NCBI GenBank assembly: GCA_964435575.1
Contig: CAYSZS010000010.1
Location: forward strand, 1 to 37,451
Source: GWB1-39-12 sp964435575
Lineage (GTDB): Bacteria; Patescibacteriota; Microgenomatia; UBA8517
Reading direction: 5' to 3'
Length of the DNA stretch: 37,451 nt
The notes below the pieces were generated by a model, which was not told the origin of the DNA, made no database searches, and saw only the letters and a list, made by a program, of their open reading frames with translations. Of the stretch, positions 1-7,985 are shown piece by piece. The first letter of the stretch is position 1; each line of letters starts with the position of its first letter. Both the position numbers and the translations under genes were made by a program.

Positions 1-2557
1 GGGAGGGGGAATAATCCCAGGGAACTTTTACGCCGATTGTTATACTTCTATCCGATTCTTTCCCAGATGAATCTTTGGCCTTTGCACGCAGCCTATGAAT
101 ACCATCCGAAAGCTCCACGTCCTCCCTGAAGGGCGGCCTCGTAAATGATCTGATTCTCGTCCCATCGACTTCCAATTCAACCAGGATAATGTTATTTGTC
201 GAATCAGCCCGTATTTCTACTGCAAATTTATTTGGGAGATTTGAATCATTGTCGTGAGGAGTCAAAAACTCAACATTCACAGGATTACTTGTCCCGCAGT
301 AGTCGCTTGGAGGTCGATACCTTGGGTCAGATTGAGTTCCAATCCAGCTTAATATTCCTTCCTGCCATTTGTTAACGCCATCAATTCCTCCGGTCGGATC
401 TTCTTCTTTAAATACAAAAAACTCCTTTTCTTCATAATTCCCGGAGGCTATATCAGAAGGAGTTGCCAAACGCCCATCACTTTTACATACCTTCAATCTT
501 ACGTGTACAGGATCTTCTCCCGGCTCGGTTCCCACAATAAATTTCTCAATTCGGGAAGGGAAACCATCGTGGGCAGAATAACCGGAAACCGAATCAATGG
601 ATTTTGTTACAATCCCACCGGGAACTTCGAAGCTTATATTCGGTTTTTCTTTTAAACTTTCTAAAATAATCCTTCTCCAAATAGGTGACGCACCCGTTAC
701 GCCTGATGCAACCTGAAGCATCTCGCTATTATCGTTATTCCCTACCCAAACACCCGCTAAAGATTGGGAATTTCCACCGACCGTCCAGTTATCTCTTTTG
801 TCATTAGTAGTTCCTGTTTTTACCGCAATTTGACGCCCGGCAATATTAAGAAGTGAGTTTAACCCGAATACTTCCTTTCTGGCTTCGTTATCGGACAAGA
901 TGTCAGCAATTAAATAGGCTTGTTCGGGAGTCAAAACACGCCTTCCTTTTTCGGGCTTTATCTCCTCTAATACTTTTCCTTCAGAGTCTTCGACTTTAAG
1001 AATTGCAATAGGGTCAACCCTAAAACCCTGATTCATGAAAGGAGCGTATGCGCTTGCTAGTTCAAGCAGTTTAACCTCACCCCCACCGAGCGTAAGCGAG
1101 AGGCCTACTCGACTTAGGGTGTCCTGTGTTGGCGGCAGAGTGGAAATTCCCAAATCATAGGCGGTTGAGAGAGTATCCTTAATTCCAACCATGGCCAGCA
1201 TTTTTACTGCAACCAAGTTAATTGAGTTTCCGAGAGCAAAGCGAACTTGAACAGGACCCCTGCTTTTCCCATCATAATTCACGGGTTTATATGTAGGCTG
1301 CCCGATACCACCCGGAAATTCTGTCGGAACATCCATTATTGGCGTCGACCCGGTATAGCTCTTTTTAAAAGCCGTAACATAAGTAAAGGGTTTGAAGGCA
1401 CTTCCCGGCTGTCTTAGAGAAAGCGTAACATTCACCTGTCCATCAATATCGGGGTCGTTAAATCCGCGCGAACCAACCATCGCCAGAATTTCCCCTGTTT
1501 GAGGATTTATCACGACAGCCGCACCGTTTGTAATATGTAAACTTACTACCTTCTCGATTTCCCCTTTGACGATACCTTGCGCAGCCTCCTGTAGTTCTAA
1601 ATCAAGTGTCGTTGTCACTTTTAATCCGCCCTGCTCGACAACTCTCTCGCCATATCTCTCTTCCAGAATTCTTTGAACATACTGAACAAAATGCGGGGCT
1701 TTGAAGTTGGCACCTCTTTCCTGAATTTCAACGACTGGAAGTTCATTAAGAGCATCCTCTTCTTCATCCTCGGAAATATATCCATCCTCACGCATTCGTC
1801 TTAAAACCTGTTTGGTCCTGTCAATATAGGCATCAGGGTAACCCGAGTATGGAGAATAGTAGGAAGGTCTTTGGGGAAGTCCAGCCAGAATTGCCGACTC
1901 AATCAAATTTAAATCCTTTACCTCTTTATCAAAGTAAGTCTCGCTAGCAGTTTCCACACCCCAAGCAGTTCCGCCGTAGGGCGCTTCATTAAGGTACATC
2001 TGAAGAATTTCGTCTTTCGAATATTTTCTTTCGATCTGGATTGCCAGAAGGAACTCTTTTATCTTTCTAATAATCGTTCTTTCTGGGGTCAAAAGAACAT
2101 TTTTGACAAGTTGCTGAGTTAATGTGGAACCACCCTGAGCATAACCTCGAGTAAATATCCGCGAAATCCCCCTGAGTATTCCGAAAGGATCAAAGCCTTG
2201 GTGCTTATAGAAGTTCTTATCTTCAATCGCAACCGTTGCATTCTTTAAATCTTCTGGAATATCCGACAAGACTACGGGCGTTCTTTTTTGTTCGGCAAAA
2301 ATGTCGTATAGAACCTGGCCATTCCTATCCAGAATTTTTGTTGAAAAACCTTCACGCCTTACTATTTTGTCGGGAGAGGGTAGGTTAAAGGCAAAAAGAG
2401 GCAGGATTACGAAAGAGCCGATAAATAAGGCAATTACGCCCAGGAATAAAAGTTTGGCCAATCTCGCCAACGACCGACTTTTCTTTACTGCAACGGGAAC
2501 ATAAGACCACCTTTTTTTAAATCTTTTTCTTCTCCTGACTTCTCTCCATTTAGACAT
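1..2557 (-). CDS. Class A penicillin-binding protein (PBP1A type), C-terminus beyond window
   Basis: Bifunctional peptidoglycan glycosyltransferase/transpeptidase, membrane anchored with its domains outside. I translated it from the minus strand; 852 codons are visible and no stop is reached. A basic N-terminus is followed by one membrane helix (about residues 32-58). The glycosyltransferase domain has EDKNFY (E112 catalytic) and GGSTLTQQ (142-149). The transpeptidase domain has SAFK (S386 nucleophile, K389), a later SIN motif and KTGTT from K580. About 160 further residues form a beta-rich, probably Ig-like extracellular tail. The ATG at 2557 is chosen because a TTGAGG/TAGAAT promoter ends 8 nt before it. 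It is divergent from tyrS. Family assignment is firm; the tail function is inferred. Confidence 0.95.
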   Translation of the reverse strand, partial: MSKWREVRRRKRFKKRWSYVPVAVKKSRSLARLAKLLFLGVIALFIGSFVILPLFAFNLPSPDKIVRREGFSTKILDRNGQVLYDIFAEQKRTPVVLSDIPEDLKNATVAIEDKNFYKHQGFDPFGILRGISRIFTRGYAQGGSTLTQQLVKNVLLTPERTIIRKIKEFLLAIQIERKYSKDEILQMYLNEAPYGGTAWGVETASETYFDKEVKDLNLIESAILAGLPQRPSYYSPYSGYPDAYIDRTKQVLRRMREDGYISEDEEEDALNELPVVEIQERGANFKAPHFVQYVQRILEERYGERVVEQGGLKVTTTLDLELQEAAQGIVKGEIEKVVSLHITNGAAVVINPQTGEILAMVGSRGFNDPDIDGQVNVTLSLRQPGSAFKPFTYVTAFKKSYTGSTPIMDVPTEFPGGIGQPTYKPVNYDGKSRGPVQVRFALGNSINLVAVKMLAMVGIKDTLSTAYDLGISTLPPTQDTLSRVGLSLTLGGGEVKLLELASAYAPFMNQGFRVDPIAILKVEDSEGKVLEEIKPEKGRRVLTPEQAYLIADILSDNEARKEVFGLNSLLNIAGRQIAVKTGTTNDKRDNWTVGGNSQSLAGVWVGNNDNSEMLQVASGVTGASPIWRRIILESLKEKPNISFEVPGGIVTKSIDSVSGYSAHDGFPSRIEKFIVGTEPGEDPVHVRLKVCKSDGRLATPSDIASGNYEEKEFFVFKEEDPTGGIDGVNKWQEGILSWIGTQSDPRYRPPSDYCGTSNPVNVEFLTPHDNDSNLPNKFAVEIRADSTNNIILVELEVDGTRIRSFTRPPFREDVELSDGIHRLRAKAKDSSGKESDRSITIGVKVPWDYSPS

Positions 2558-2564
2558 ACTTAAC

Positions 2565-2593
2565 CATTCTAGCAAAATATCCTTTGACCTCAA
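2565..2593 (-). promoter_or_regulatory. Promoter of the PBP gene, leaderless
   Basis: On the minus strand, TTGAGG (2588-2593) and TAGAAT (2565-2570) are 17 nt apart, with an extended -10 TG one base upstream of TAGAAT. The -10 lies 7 nt from the ATG at 2557, so transcription should start at or next to the start codon. Its -35 overlaps the -35 of the divergent tyrS promoter. Confidence 0.7.
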
Positions 2594-2612
2594 AGAAATT
2601 TGGGGCTAAAAT
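2584..2612 (+). promoter_or_regulatory. Promoter of tyrS, leaderless
   Basis: TTGACC (2584-2589), a 17-nt spacer and TAAAAT (2607-2612), then 7 nt to the ATG at 2620. This implies a transcript with essentially no 5-prime leader. It overlaps the PBP promoter on the other strand. Confidence 0.75.
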
Positions 2613-2619
2613 TCAAAGT

Positions 2620-3774
2620 ATGGACAAAATTGATGAAGTTTTGACAAGGGGAGTGGAGCAAATCTTGCCGTCGAAAGAAGGATTAGCAGAGTTAATGGGG
2701 AAGAAAAAAATAACCCTTTACCAAGGATTCGACCCTTCTATGCCATCTTTGCACCTGGGAAATTACGTAGGATTAATGAAACTTAGACAATTCCAAAAAC
2801 TCGGTCATAAAGTGATATTTCTAGTCGGTGATTTCACCGGGATGATAGGGGACCCTTCTGATAAATTAGCTGTCAGAAAAAAATTATCAAGAGATGAAGT
2901 TTTGGAAAATTCTAAAAAATATAAAGAGCAAGCATCTAAAGTCATATTTTTTGAAGGGGAAAATCCTGCAGAAATTAAATATAATTCCGAGTGGAGCGAC
3001 AAGGTAAATTTTAAAGACTTAATTGAAATAACTTCCAGTCTCACGGTGCAGCAAATGATTGAAAGAGATATGTATCAAGAACGTCTAAAACAAAATAAAC
3101 CTATTTATCTTCATGAATTTTTATACCCTGTCGCACAAGGATACGATTCTGTGGCAATGAATGTCGACCTTGAGATAGGAGGGTCTGACCAAATATTTAA
3201 TATGCTGGCGGGTCGGACGCTCATGAAGGCGATGAAAGGCAAAGAAAAGTTTGTTCTTGCAACAAAGCTTTTGGTGGATAAAGAAGGTAACAAAGTCGGA
3301 AAAACGACGGGGAATGCGCTTTTCCTGGATACTACCGCTGAGAATTTTTTCGCAGGAATTATGTCCTTTCCGGACGAGGTAATCGAGCTTGGATTTGAGC
3401 TTTTAACAGAAGTTGAACTTGATGGGTTAGTTGAAAAAGTTAAGTCTAACCCGATGGGCGAAAAGAAAAGACTTGCACATGAGGTTGTCAATATACTCTG
3501 GGGAGAGGGTGATGCCAAAAAAGCCCAAGGACATTTCGAAAAAAATTTTCAAGAGAATAAACCGGAATTCAGGCAAGAATTAGCGGCCAAAGAAACTTTA
3601 GTCGAAACAATTTCTCAATTAGTCGGAAGCATGAGTGAAGCCAAAAGACTGATCGCCCAAGAGGCTGTTGAAATAAACAACTTAGTGGTTACTAATCCTA
3701 CAATGAAAATTAGAGGTGGTGAAGAAATCAAAGTTGGCAAAAAGATTTTCATTAAGATCAAGAAAGGTCTATAA
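2620..3774 (+). CDS. tyrS: Tyrosyl-tRNA synthetase
   Basis: Class I synthetase charging tRNA-Tyr in the cytoplasm. From the ATG at 2620 it is 384 residues. HLGN at 45-48 is the HIGH signature. DLEIGGSDQ (about 183-191) is the tyrosine/ATP pocket, and KVGKT (225-229) stands in for KMSKS, as is usual in TyrRS. The last 65 or so residues form an S4 RNA-binding domain. A longer reading from TTG at 2584 is possible but would start inside the -35 box, so I reject it. Directly after the stop lies a palindromic repeat, then a 36-residue ORF and recG. Confidence 0.97.
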   Translation: MDKIDEVLTRGVEQILPSKEGLAELMGKKKITLYQGFDPSMPSLHLGNYVGLMKLRQFQKLGHKVIFLVGDFTGMIGDPSDKLAVRKKLSRDEVLENSKKYKEQASKVIFFEGENPAEIKYNSEWSDKVNFKDLIEITSSLTVQQMIERDMYQERLKQNKPIYLHEFLYPVAQGYDSVAMNVDLEIGGSDQIFNMLAGRTLMKAMKGKEKFVLATKLLVDKEGNKVGKTTGNALFLDTTAENFFAGIMSFPDEVIELGFELLTEVELDGLVEKVKSNPMGEKKRLAHEVVNILWGEGDAKKAQGHFEKNFQENKPEFRQELAAKETLVETISQLVGSMSEAKRLIAQEAVEINNLVVTNPTMKIRGGEEIKVGKKIFIKIKKGL

Positions 3775-3809
3775 GTAACGGGTGTCAAGCTAATCCACCC
3801 GACGGGTGG
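3775..3809 (+). repeat. GAC-loop palindromic repeat, copy 1
   Basis: It begins immediately after the tyrS stop codon. GTAACGGGTGTCAA (3775-3788) is followed by a perfect hairpin CCACCC-GAC-GGGTGG (3795-3809). It matches the element at 24279-24314 almost base for base, but lacks the closing right arm present there. No T-run follows, so it is not a standard intrinsic terminator. Confidence 0.7.
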
Positions 3810-3817
3810 TCAGTTAT

Positions 3818-3928
3818 ATGTTTGGGAGTAAAAAACATCAAAAACTTGTAAAAATATTGGTGATAATTGCATCACTTGCACTTTTATTGACTACTTTTTT
3901 ACCTTTTTTGTCCTTCGCCTTCCGCTAG
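3818..3928 (+). CDS. Small single-helix membrane protein, 36 aa
   Basis: ATG-to-TAG ORF of 36 residues between tyrS and recG. It starts MFGSKKHQKLVK, a basic N-terminus, followed by about 24 hydrophobic residues (LVIIASLALLLTTFLPFL region) and a short FAFR end. The composition is that of a tail- or signal-anchored micro-protein, inside-positive orientation. No start-proximal Shine-Dalgarno or -10 is clear; it may be co-transcribed with tyrS. Function unknown. A non-coding interpretation is possible, but the charge and hydrophobic pattern favours a real gene. Confidence 0.55.
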   Translation: MFGSKKHQKLVKILVIIASLALLLTTFLPFLSFAFR

Positions 3929-3935
3929 TCAAAAG

Positions 3936-3944
3936 TGATATTAT
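3936..3944 (+). promoter_or_regulatory. Extended -10 promoter of recG
   Basis: TG-A-TATTAT (3936-3944) is an extended -10; no convincing -35 is seen. The ATG at 3957 is 12 nt downstream, leaving a leader of about 5 nt. Confidence 0.5.
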
Positions 3945-3956
3945 TTAGCTACCGAC

Positions 3957-5981
3957 ATGGATTTATCGACTTCTGTAACAAACTTGCCTCTTGTAGGGCC
4001 GGCATATGCGAGACGCCTTGAAAAGTTGGGGATCGAAACGCTTGAAGACTTACTTTTCCATATACCACATCGCTACATAGACTACCGATTAATCTCAGTA
4101 ATCGGCAGAGTTCAGGTTGGAGAAACAGTAACCATCCAAGGAAATGTCGATTCGATTAAAAATATCTACACAAAGTTTGGAAAAAGAATCCAGCTTACCC
4201 AAGTAACAGATAAAACAGGATCCATGCAAGTGGTCTGGTTTAACCAACCATATCTTGTAAATAGCATCCGAAAAGATGAGAAGTACTCATTCTCGGGTAA
4301 ATGCGATTGGTTTGATAGAAAAAAGAGTTTAATCTCACCCGAATACGAAAATATTCAGGATGGCCTAAATACGGTTCATACGGCAAGGCTTGTTCCGGTA
4401 TATCCTGAAACGGCAAGGCTGTCTTCGAAATGGATCCGTGGAAAAATATCTAATTTGTTTTCTACTTCGATCAATGAAATCAAAGAATATCTGCCTGACG
4501 AATTAATATCCAAGCTTAATTATCCAACAATTATCGATTCTTTACATTATGTACACTATCCCAATGAATTAGACCAAGCCGAAAAAGGCAGAGAAAGACT
4601 TGCATTTGACGAACTACTTTTTTATCAGCTCAGAAGTCTTTACAGGAAAAGTGATTGGCAAAAAATCAAAACAGTTCATTCATTAAAAGTGGACAAAAAG
4701 ATTCTGGAAAAATTTAAAAAAGGGCTTCCTTTTAGTTTAACTTTCTCGCAAGAACGCTCTATCCAAGAAATTCTAAAAGACGTTGCTAAGAATTATCCCA
4801 TGAACAGACTTTTAGAAGGCGATGTTGGTAGCGGAAAAACGGTAGTCGCGGCAGCAGGAGCTTTTGCAGCTTTTGTAAACGGATACCAGTCTGTTTTTAT
4901 GGCGCCGACGCAGATTCTTGCTAATCAGCACTTTAATACGCTAAAGAGCATCTTTGACCCATATAAGGTAAGAGTCAGTCTGGTTACATCAGAAGGGGTA
5001 AAAAAAGATCTTGGCAAAACAGACATTTTTGTAGGAACACATGCTTTAATCCACAAAAAGTTGGATTTTGATAATGTGGCGCTTGTAGTAATCGACGAAC
5101 AACATAGGTTCGGAGTCGAACAAAGAGCCCATCTGGTCAATAAATCGGAAACTAAGCGCTCCTCACCACACATTCTAACCATGACCGCAACACCAATTCC
5201 CAGAACTATTGCTCTTACCGTATATGGAGACCTTGATCTATCGACGCTCACAGAACTTCCGGAAGGCAGAAAGCCAATAACCACCTGGCTTGTTCCGCCA
5301 GAAAAACGAGGGGCAGCTTATAACTGGATAAGAAATTTTATAAAAAAAGAGGTGATACAAGCATTCATTGTCTGTCCTTTAATCGAAGAGTCGCATGTAG
5401 AAACCATGAAACAGGTAAAAGCGGCAACAGCCGAGTATAAAAAATTACAGGAAGTTTTTAAAGATCTGAATATCGGACTTTTACACGGAAAGCAAAGCGC
5501 AAAAGAAAAAAATGGGACCCTAGACGCTTTTAAAAGAGGAGAGTTACACATTTTGGTTTCAACTCCGGTTGTAGAAGTCGGAATTGACGTTCCCAATGCT
5601 ACCATCATGATTATTGAGGCAGCAGAAAGATTCGGTTTGGCCCAACTTCACCAATTAAGAGGCAGAATCGGTAGGGGAGAAAAGAAATCTTACTGCCTTT
5701 TATTTACGGAAAGTAAATCGCAGAAAGTACTGAACAGGCTGAAAGCACTGAAGGAGAATAAATCAGGGTTTGAACTTTCGGAGCTGGATTTAAAACTTAG
5801 AGGTCCAGGAGAAATGTACGGCACCAAACAACACGGTTTTCCTGAATTAAAAATTGCCTCTTGGAGCGATGCGGGTTTAATCAAAATGACTCGAGAAGTC
5901 GCCCAAGACGTAGTTACAAATCCTCAGACCTACCCAAAACTCATCCAAAAAATCGAGTCTCAAAATATCGCTCCAAATTGA
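3957..5981 (+). CDS. recG: ATP-dependent DNA helicase RecG
   Basis: Branch-migrating helicase that rescues stalled replication forks and processes recombination intermediates. It has 674 residues, normal for the family. The N-terminal part holds the wedge/OB domain (about 1-200, with DDLLFHIPHRY-like and VGETVTIQG segments). Motor motifs follow: Walker A EGDVGSGKT near 287-295, DEQH at about 379-382, MTATPIPRT, VVEVGIDVPNA and QLRGRIGRG (motif VI). The C-terminal end carries LRGPGEMYGTKQHG, the RecG-specific TRG/hook region. It has its own promoter and is followed by the rpmF promoter. Confidence 0.97.
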   Translation: MDLSTSVTNLPLVGPAYARRLEKLGIETLEDLLFHIPHRYIDYRLISVIGRVQVGETVTIQGNVDSIKNIYTKFGKRIQLTQVTDKTGSMQVVWFNQPYLVNSIRKDEKYSFSGKCDWFDRKKSLISPEYENIQDGLNTVHTARLVPVYPETARLSSKWIRGKISNLFSTSINEIKEYLPDELISKLNYPTIIDSLHYVHYPNELDQAEKGRERLAFDELLFYQLRSLYRKSDWQKIKTVHSLKVDKKILEKFKKGLPFSLTFSQERSIQEILKDVAKNYPMNRLLEGDVGSGKTVVAAAGAFAAFVNGYQSVFMAPTQILANQHFNTLKSIFDPYKVRVSLVTSEGVKKDLGKTDIFVGTHALIHKKLDFDNVALVVIDEQHRFGVEQRAHLVNKSETKRSSPHILTMTATPIPRTIALTVYGDLDLSTLTELPEGRKPITTWLVPPEKRGAAYNWIRNFIKKEVIQAFIVCPLIEESHVETMKQVKAATAEYKKLQEVFKDLNIGLLHGKQSAKEKNGTLDAFKRGELHILVSTPVVEVGIDVPNATIMIIEAAERFGLAQLHQLRGRIGRGEKKSYCLLFTESKSQKVLNRLKALKENKSGFELSELDLKLRGPGEMYGTKQHGFPELKIASWSDAGLIKMTREVAQDVVTNPQTYPKLIQKIESQNIAPN

Positions 5982-5995
5982 TATCCAGATTGGAA

Positions 5996-6024
5996 TTTAC
6001 AATTTCAATCTATTAAGTTAAAAT
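5996..6024 (+). promoter_or_regulatory. Promoter of the rpmF operon, leaderless
   Basis: TTTACA (5996-6001), a 17-nt spacer and TAAAAT (6019-6024). The rpmF ATG at 6031 is only 6 nt further on. Confidence 0.75.
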
Positions 6025-6030
6025 TGTCCC

Positions 6031-6192
6031 ATGGCACCGCTACCAAAGAAAAAGCATACCAGGTCAAGAAGTGGCAAAAGACGAAACAGTCCGTCTAACC
6101 GACGTACTTTGCAGAATTTATCAAAATGTCCCTCTTGTGGAAAACTACGACAACCCCACAAGGCATGCCCACATTGCGGCTTCTATAAATGA
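6031..6192 (+). CDS. rpmF: 50S ribosomal protein L32
   Basis: 53 residues, read directly from the sequence. It starts MAPLPKKKHTRSRSGKRR, the typical basic L32 N-terminus, and ends with a zinc ribbon of CPSC (33-36) and CPHC (46-49) plus GFYK. It is a structural protein of the large subunit. First gene of the rpmF-nusB-ACP-rnc operon. Its stop overlaps the nusB start by 4 nt (ATGA), which suggests translational coupling. Confidence 0.95.
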   Translation: MAPLPKKKHTRSRSGKRRNSPSNRRTLQNLSKCPSCGKLRQPHKACPHCGFYK

Positions 6193-6548
6193 AAACTGCA
6201 AAAGATCCTAGACACCAAATAAGACGCGAGACTGTTAAGGCACTATTTGCCGAAACTTTTACTAAACAGGGAGAATACTCATACTTAGTCAAAAAAATTC
6301 TAAAGAAAGTCAAAAAAATAGACCAAAATATTGAAAACTCTGCCCCCCAGTGGCCGATTGACAAAGTTAACAAAATCGACCTGGCAATATTAAGACTCGC
6401 GGTTTATGAACTAATGGAAGAAGGTACTCCTCCAAAAGTTGTAATTGACGAAGCCGTTGAACTGGCAAAGGAATTTGGAGCCGAAAGTTCTCCTTCCTTT
6501 ATCAATGGTGTTTTGGGTACAATATTTAATGAAAAGGGGGCAGTATGA
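6189..6548 (+). CDS. nusB: Transcription antitermination factor NusB
   Basis: 119-residue all-helical RNA-binding protein that works with NusE/S10 in rRNA antitermination. The NusB signature is clear: RRETVKALFAETF at the N-terminus, DLAILRLAVYELMEEGTPPKVVIDEAVELAKEFG in the middle and SPSFINGVLGTIF near the end. The ATG overlaps the rpmF stop by 4 nt, and its own stop overlaps the next ATG by 4 nt, so the three genes are likely coupled. Confidence 0.95.
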   Translation: MKTAKDPRHQIRRETVKALFAETFTKQGEYSYLVKKILKKVKKIDQNIENSAPQWPIDKVNKIDLAILRLAVYELMEEGTPPKVVIDEAVELAKEFGAESSPSFINGVLGTIFNEKGAV

Positions 6549-6790
6549 TAAATACAACTGATCAAAAAGAAACTAAAAATCTTGTCAAACAACACCTGGC
6601 AGATTATTTGGGAGTAGAAATAGAAGATATAGATGACGATGATTCATTAACACACGATCTACATATGAGACCAAGCGACTTGACGGATTTTTTGGAAACG
6701 CTGAAGTCAAATGAACTTGACACTAAAAATATTGATCTTACAGAAATCGAAACCGTGGGAGAACTCATCGAAGCCATAGGCTACGAATAA
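6545..6790 (+). CDS. Acyl-carrier-protein-like small protein
   Basis: 81 residues, acidic, with ACP-like helix spacing (YLGVEIEDIDDDDSLTHDL ... VGELIEAIGYE). The phosphopantetheine-site motif is altered. Where ACPs have an Asp-Ser-Leu, the aligned position here reads RPSDL (Ser at about 39, shifted relative to the normal motif). No fatty-acid or polyketide synthesis gene is in the window. ACP next to rnc is a common bacterial arrangement, which supports the family call. Whether it carries a prosthetic group, and what it acylates, cannot be told from sequence. It overlaps nusB by 4 nt and is 2 nt from rnc. Confidence 0.75.
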   Translation: MINTTDQKETKNLVKQHLADYLGVEIEDIDDDDSLTHDLHMRPSDLTDFLETLKSNELDTKNIDLTEIETVGELIEAIGYE

Positions 6791-6792
6791 TC

Positions 6793-7473
6793 ATGAATAT
6801 GAAATTAGAAAGTTATTTTGATAATAAAGATCTTTATGACCTTGCCCTGACTCACAAATCCTGGGTAAATGAACACGCTAAAGTAAGAAGTTCAAACGAA
6901 CGTCTTGAGTTTTTGGGCGACGCGGTTTTAGAATTTGTAGTTTCTAAAGAGCTTTACAAAAGATTCCCCAATAAAGAGGAAGGGTATCTTACCGCACTAC
7001 GAGCAAATCTTGTAAATACAATTAACCTTTCAGAAATCGCAAAAAAATTAGGTTTGGGTGCCAAACTTTATCTTTCAAAGGGCGAAGAAGAAACAGGAGG
7101 CAGAGAAAACCCGTCCCTTCTTGCTAATACCTTTGAAGCAATAATTGGCGCGATTTTTTTGGATAAAGGCCAAGAGGTTGTCGAGAAATTTATTGAAAAA
7201 TACCTTTTATCGGGCATCGAAGACAAACTTGCCAAACCCCTGAAAGACCCCAAAAGCTTACTCCAGGAATATATTCAGGCACAAGGATCTCCGGCACCTC
7301 AATATGATGTTGTTTCTGAGTCCGGACCTGATCACGCAAAGCGGTTTACGATTAAAGTTTCCACAAACGGACAGGTTCTGGCCAAAGGGGAAGGAAAAAG
7401 CAAAAGTGAGGCCGCCCAAGAAGCGGCCAAAGAGGCGCTCAAAGACCTTGTTCCAAAACGCAAAAAAAAATGA
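6793..7473 (+). CDS. rnc: Ribonuclease III
   Basis: Double-strand-specific endonuclease for rRNA and mRNA processing, 226 residues. The catalytic signature NERLEFLGDAVL spans 35-46; the second acidic site is in LANTFEAIIGAIF (about 109-121). A linker leads to a C-terminal dsRNA-binding domain (DPKSLLQEYIQ onward, GKSKSEAAQEAAKEAL). It ends in a lysine-rich tail (PKRKKK). A second ATG two codons in could be the true start. Last gene of the rpmF operon; the rpsP promoter begins at its stop codon. Confidence 0.96.
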   Translation: MNMKLESYFDNKDLYDLALTHKSWVNEHAKVRSSNERLEFLGDAVLEFVVSKELYKRFPNKEEGYLTALRANLVNTINLSEIAKKLGLGAKLYLSKGEEETGGRENPSLLANTFEAIIGAIFLDKGQEVVEKFIEKYLLSGIEDKLAKPLKDPKSLLQEYIQAQGSPAPQYDVVSESGPDHAKRFTIKVSTNGQVLAKGEGKSKSEAAQEAAKEALKDLVPKRKKK

Positions 7474-7502
7474 TTGCTTAAAAGACCTATTTCAGATAAA
7501 AT
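7474..7502 (+). promoter_or_regulatory. Promoter of rpsP-khpA, leaderless
   Basis: TTGCTT (7474-7479), a 17-nt spacer and TAAAAT (7497-7502). The ATG of rpsP is 7 nt beyond the -10. Confidence 0.75.
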
Positions 7503-7509
7503 TGCTACC

Positions 7510-7731
7510 ATGACCAAAATCAGACTGGCCAGATACGGTTCTAAAAAAAGACCTTTTTATAGAATTGTTGTGGTTGATAAAAGAAAAAAGAGATCGGGCG
7601 CAGCTCTTGATATTATTGGCTCCTGGGATCCTTCTAAAAGTCATCTACAAGTTGATAAGAAGAAATTAGAAAGTTGGCTAGCACGAGGTGCAAGAAAAAC
7701 TTTGAGCGTAGATAAGCTCCTTTCCAAATGA
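7510..7731 (+). CDS. rpsP: 30S ribosomal protein S16
   Basis: 73 residues from the ATG at 7510: MTKIRLARYGSKKRPFYRIVVVD is the unmistakable S16 N-terminus, followed by the conserved GSWDP element. An upstream in-frame TTG at 7474 lies in the -35 box and is not used as the start. The stop overlaps the khpA ATG by 4 nt. Confidence 0.96.
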   Translation: MTKIRLARYGSKKRPFYRIVVVDKRKKRSGAALDIIGSWDPSKSHLQVDKKKLESWLARGARKTLSVDKLLSK

Positions 7732-7985
7732 AAGATTTATTAACATACATCTTAGAAGGCATTATTGAAAAAGGAAGTTTTGAGATCGAAGAAAATGAGG
7801 AAAACTCACATGTCGACTTTAAAATTTTAGCCGATCCGGCAATTTGCGGTCTAATAATCGGTAAAGGTGGACAAACCATTAAATCCATACAAACACTTTT
7901 AAGAGTCAAGGGAAAACTTGAAGGTAAGTCGGTTTTTGTGAATTTAGAAGAAAAAAATTCAGTTAAACGGAATTTCTCTGTCTAG
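7728..7985 (+). CDS. khpA: KH-domain RNA-binding protein (KhpA family)
   Basis: 85 residues, a single KH domain. The GxxG loop is at G45-K-G-G48 within LIIGKGGQTIKSIQTLLRVK. KhpA-type proteins bind RNA, often with KhpB, and classically sit next to rpsP, as here. It overlaps rpsP by 4 nt. Its 3-prime end overlaps the 3-prime end of the convergent pilO gene by 27 nt. Confidence 0.9.
   Translation: MKDLLTYILEGIIEKGSFEIEENEENSHVDFKILADPAICGLIIGKGGQTIKSIQTLLRVKGKLEGKSVFVNLEEKNSVKRNFSV

Noticed and set aside
7304..7517. Frames antisense or shifted to rnc and rpsP, and many similar ORFs opposite hppA, gyrA, gyrB and recG
   Set aside because: They are shadows of strongly conserved genes, with no independent start signals or recognisable motifs.
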